DNA from: Candidatus Thioglobus autotrophicus
Lineage (GTDB): Bacteria > Pseudomonadota > Gammaproteobacteria > PS1 > Pseudothioglobaceae
Assembly: GCF_001293165.1 (NCBI RefSeq)
Contig: NZ_CP010552.1
Coordinates: forward strand, 186,001-250,000
Length of the DNA stretch: 64,000 nucleotides
Direction: 5' to 3'
Of this stretch, positions 61,268-64,000 are shown piece after piece (position 1 is the first letter of the stretch; each line of letters starts with the position of its first letter). Made by a program: the position numbers and the translations under genes. The notes under the pieces are model-generated. The model worked only from the letters and a program-made list of their open reading frames with translations. It had not been told where the DNA came from and did not search any database.

Positions 61268-61996
61268 TTAAAGTTTAACGGAATTAAGCAATAACTTAAC
61301 TTGTCCCGGTTTTAAATAGTCATATTCATTAGCTCTAAGATTTTCAGGCATACGAATTTCGCCAAAACGAATACGAATTAAGCGCGAAACTTTAAAGCCT
61401 AAAGACTCCCAAAGACGTCTAACTTCACGTTTTCTTCCTTCTTTAAGCACCACCTTATACCAACGATTCGCCCCTTCGCCACCACCAATAGTGACACGAT
61501 TAAACTTAGCATATCCATCATCCAGCTCAATACCGGTGGTGAGTTGTTTGATATCTTCACTTTCCACTTGACCTAATACGCGAACCGCATATTCACGATC
61601 AATTTGTGAGCTAGGATGCATGAGCTTGTTAGCCAAATCACCATTATTGGTAAACAGCAACAAACCCGAAGTATTGAGATCTAAGCGTCCCACCATAACC
61701 CAGCGAGACTCCTTCGGCAACAAACTATAAACACTCTTGCGACCTTCATCGTCTTTATTAGAGCAAATGACACCCGCTTGTTTGTTGAGGATTAGCACCT
61801 TAGTTTCTTCTTCTTGATAGCGCTCAAGATCCACACTTCTACCGTCGATTTTTACTTTATCGGTTATTTCACACTTGTCGCCAATTTGCGCAGCCTTATT
61901 GTTAATCTCAATACGACCCTGTTCAATTAATCTTTCTGCCCAACGACGTGAACCATAGCCCGCAGTCGCAATCAATTTTTGTATTCTTTCAGCCAT
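61268..61996 (-). CDS. rluB: 23S rRNA pseudouridine(2605) synthase
   Basis: 242 residues with an N-terminal S4 domain (MAERIQKLIATAGYGSRRWAERLIEQG) and an RsuA/RluB catalytic domain with Asp in MVGRLDLNTSGLLLFTNNG; EGRKREVRRLWESLGFKVSRL closes it. RluB acts on 23S U2605 in E. coli. Two bases from trpS. Confidence 0.93.
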   Translation of the reverse strand: MAERIQKLIATAGYGSRRWAERLIEQGRIEINNKAAQIGDKCEITDKVKIDGRSVDLERYQEEETKVLILNKQAGVICSNKDDEGRKSVYSLLPKESRWVMVGRLDLNTSGLLLFTNNGDLANKLMHPSSQIDREYAVRVLGQVESEDIKQLTTGIELDDGYAKFNRVTIGGGEGANRWYKVVLKEGRKREVRRLWESLGFKVSRLIRIRFGEIRMPENLRANEYDYLKPGQVKLLLNSVKL

Positions 61997-61998
61997 AA

Positions 61999-63198
61999 TT
62001 AATAAGTAATCCCCATTGAACCTCTAACTTCCGCCATGGTTTCTACTGCCACTTCGCGTGCTTTTTCAGAACCTTCGTGAATAATTTGTTTGATTAATTC
62101 TGGATCAGCTTGATACTTTGCAATACGCTCTTGCATTGGCGCCAATTCAGCTTGTGCCGCTTCAATCACAGGCTGCTTACACTCGACACAACCCATTTTT
62201 GCCTGTGTACAGCCATCTACCACCCACTCACAAGTTTGGCTATCTGAATACACCTGATGCAATTGCCATACAGGGCATTTATTTGGATCGCCAGCATCCG
62301 TTAGCTTAATGCGCGCAGGATCTGTTGGCATACGCTTAATCTTCGTCTCAATAGCCTCAGCACTATCGCGCAAAGAAATAGTATTGCCATATGACTTACT
62401 CATCTTTTGCCCATCAAGGCCTGGCATTTTTGACGCCTTAGTCAACAAAGACTCTGGTTCAGGCAATATAATTTTACCCACGCCCTCAATATACCCGGCT
62501 AAACGTTCGCGATCACCCAAAGTAATATTTTGTTGCTCTTGCAATAAGGCTTGCGCTTTAACCATAGCTTCATCATCACCCGTTTCTTGGTAAGATTTGC
62601 GCAATGAACGAAACAACTTAGCTTGTTTTTTACCCATCTTGCCAATCGCCGCCTCTGCCTTTTCTTCAAAGTCTACTTCACGACCATAAATATGATTAAA
62701 ACGACGTGCCACTTCACGCGTCAGCTCAATATGTGCCACTTGATCTTCACCAACCGGCACCAAACTAGCCTTATACATCAAGATATCCGCACTTTGTAAA
62801 AGTGGATAGCCCAAAAATCCATAAGTGCCTAAATCTTTAGTTTTTAGCTTGAGTTGCTGGTCTTTATAAGAGGGCACGCGCTCCAGCCAAGAAAGCGGCG
62901 TGGTCATAGACAGGAGTAAATGCAACTCAGCATGCTCTGGCACTTTTGACTGGACAAAAATTGTTGCTGTATTTGGGTTAATCCCAGCTGCCAGCCAGTC
63001 AACCACCATTTCCATGACATTCCCTTCTAGATCAATTTTGTCAGAATAGTGCGTGGTAAAAGCGTGCCAATCTGCCACAAAAAAGTAAGAATCATACTCA
63101 TTTTGCAGCTCAAGCCAATTTTTCAATACACCATGATAATGGCCTAAATGAAGCTGACCTGTAGGTCGCATGCCGGATAAAACTCGATTGTCTTGCAT
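61999..63198 (-). CDS. trpS: Tryptophanyl-tRNA synthetase
   Basis: 399 residues, the long proteobacterial form (E. coli-type is 334). HIGH-like HLGHYHG and KMSKS in GLDGQKMSKSYGN; SGMRPTGQLHLGHY start. An insert with several Cys (WVVDGCTQAKMGCVECKQ) near residue 330 may bind zinc or a cluster, as in some long TrpRS. Precedes rluB by two bases. Confidence 0.95.
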   Translation of the reverse strand: MQDNRVLSGMRPTGQLHLGHYHGVLKNWLELQNEYDSYFFVADWHAFTTHYSDKIDLEGNVMEMVVDWLAAGINPNTATIFVQSKVPEHAELHLLLSMTTPLSWLERVPSYKDQQLKLKTKDLGTYGFLGYPLLQSADILMYKASLVPVGEDQVAHIELTREVARRFNHIYGREVDFEEKAEAAIGKMGKKQAKLFRSLRKSYQETGDDEAMVKAQALLQEQQNITLGDRERLAGYIEGVGKIILPEPESLLTKASKMPGLDGQKMSKSYGNTISLRDSAEAIETKIKRMPTDPARIKLTDAGDPNKCPVWQLHQVYSDSQTCEWVVDGCTQAKMGCVECKQPVIEAAQAELAPMQERIAKYQADPELIKQIIHEGSEKAREVAVETMAEVRGSMGITY

Positions 63199-63242
63199 TG
63201 TTCTAGCGTTAAATTAATAAAGGCGCATTATACCAAGGCTCT

Positions 63243-63914
63243 CTACGCTTGTGCGTAAAGCGCAAGCCCATCCAAAACTAAATACGGTTTAATATCAACA
63301 GTATGCTTTAATCGATAGGCGATAATTTTGGCGTCACCGCCCGTGAGGATAATTTGCAAATCACCATATTGTGTCAAATAGGTTTCAATCTGATGATTAA
63401 TGACGCTCATAAACATTTGCGCCGTGCCATATTCCCAAGCATCCTTGGTATTATTCGCATTTTTTCCTAGTGTTAGCTGCTTAGAATCACTAGAAAATTG
63501 CGTAAAACTACGACGCAATACACCCAAACCCGGCATGATTAACCCGCCCTGATGTTCACCACCAGCAAGCACCAAATCAAATGTGAGCGCACTGCCTGCA
63601 TCAATAATCAATCGGGTTTGGTTGGGATATTGATCAATACTCGCAATCATAGCTAAAAAACGATCTACACCCAAATCCTCAGGTGTGTCATAGGCAGATT
63701 TAAATTGTTGAAACTGTGCTGGTGATTTAAAAAATCTTGTGTTTTTTAAGCCTTTTAACAAAGACTGCTCACCAACACAAGCAGCATAAATCCGATCAGC
63801 CTTAGGTAATAATTCAGAGTCAAAGTCTAGCGCCAACGCAGAATGATACTCGCCCTTAAATAGCCACTTGACTAGCGTATTGCCAACATCAATAAATAAA
63901 CGAGTTTTATACAA
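63243..63914 (-). CDS. coaX: Type III pantothenate kinase
   Basis: About 224 residues, the first CoA step without feedback by CoA. Phosphate-1 motif FIDVGNTLVKW, DRFLAMIAS, LIIDAGSALTFDLVL and GGLIMPGLGVLRRSF. The only in-frame starts near the family N-terminus are TTG codons; TTG at 63914 gives MYKTRLFIDVGNT and overlaps the upstream stop by eight bases. A longer frame to 63971 would overlap the upstream gene further and is unlikely. Confidence 0.88.
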   Translation of the reverse strand: MYKTRLFIDVGNTLVKWLFKGEYHSALALDFDSELLPKADRIYAACVGEQSLLKGLKNTRFFKSPAQFQQFKSAYDTPEDLGVDRFLAMIASIDQYPNQTRLIIDAGSALTFDLVLAGGEHQGGLIMPGLGVLRRSFTQFSSDSKQLTLGKNANNTKDAWEYGTAQMFMSVINHQIETYLTQYGDLQIILTGGDAKIIAYRLKHTVDIKPYLVLDGLALYAQA

Positions 63915-64000
63915 ATGGAACTTCGTTGATCCACATGTGCGCAAAGATACTGGCAATGTAACCAAGTGCAATCACCGGCATCCATTTAAGGTGTGAGCCA
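63907..64000 (-). CDS. 3' end of a membrane-protein gene (possibly NhaD-type antiporter)
   Basis: An open frame enters from the window edge and stops at 63907; the last 30 residues include HLKWMPVIALGYIASIFAHM, a hydrophobic span ending WINEVPFV. The end resembles Na+/H+ antiporter NhaD C-termini as I recall them, but the piece is too short to be sure. Its stop overlaps the coaX TTG. Confidence 0.5.
   Translation of the reverse strand, partial: GSHLKWMPVIALGYIASIFAHMWINEVPFV

Overview
The window is 64 kb of compact, AT-rich (roughly 40% G+C by eye) gammaproteobacterial chromosome. The gene set and synteny are those of a housekeeping backbone: NtrY-NtrX-TrkA-TrkH, Ndk-RlmN-IspG, GatCAB, IleS, DnaK-DnaJ, LeuCD. 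Low G+C, small intergenic gaps, a reduced Ndk-RlmN-IspG locus, secreted rhodaneses and an N-acetylglutaminylglutamine amide (NAGGN) type amidotransferase fit a marine sulfur-oxidising lineage of the SUP05/Thioglobus kind. That placement is an inference; no marker gene that would settle it is present. I see no rRNA, tRNA, insertion sequence, prophage, CRISPR array or replication origin.

Layout. 1-8 kb: 5'-truncated purL, ytoQ, metY (with a probable SAM-II-like riboswitch), a YgjP-like metallopeptidase, the monothiol glutaredoxin GrxD, and an RsmC-like methyltransferase overlapping trhO. 8-17.4 kb: trhP, dxs, DUF2062, then leftward hup, ndk, rlmN, a small membrane protein and ispG, followed by smpB facing ratA-rluE-DUF455. 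17.4-21 kb: a leftward block of secreted proteins (DUF3530, Sel1, two tandem rhodaneses, a small Cys protein) and rnhA. 21-31 kb: NAGGN-type amidotransferase, leuCD, ruvA, a phased A-tract repeat, an RND permease and typA. 31-40 kb: rlmE-ispB-dinG rightward, then trkH, trkA, a short NtrX and ntrY leftward. 40-48.6 kb: rnd, ppa, rsmD, coaD, dnaK (sigma32-type promoter), dnaJ, eno and a CorC-like protein. 48.6-64 kb: psd, proS, a site-2 protease, selO, gatBAC, a coiled-coil membrane protein, aroB, ileS, two previously uncalled micro-membrane-protein genes, rluB, trpS, coaX, and the end of another membrane-protein gene.

Recurring themes are RNA modification (trhO, trhP, rlmN, rluE, rlmE, rsmD, rluB), isoprenoids (dxs, ispG, ispB), aminoacyl-tRNA supply (proS, ileS, trpS, gatCAB) and protein folding.

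The most promising uncharacterised items are: (1) a pair of paralogous single-span micro-proteins (37 and 40 aa) between rluB and ileS behind an FNR/CRP-family-like palindrome centred about -41.5 from a predicted start site; (2) tandem secreted rhodanese-like proteins with a CNGSWCGQSP loop; (3) an NtrX response regulator that lacks its AAA+ sigma54-interaction domain; (4) a SAM-II-like aptamer before metY; (5) a symmetric typA/rlmE promoter with a leader hairpin abutting the typA start.
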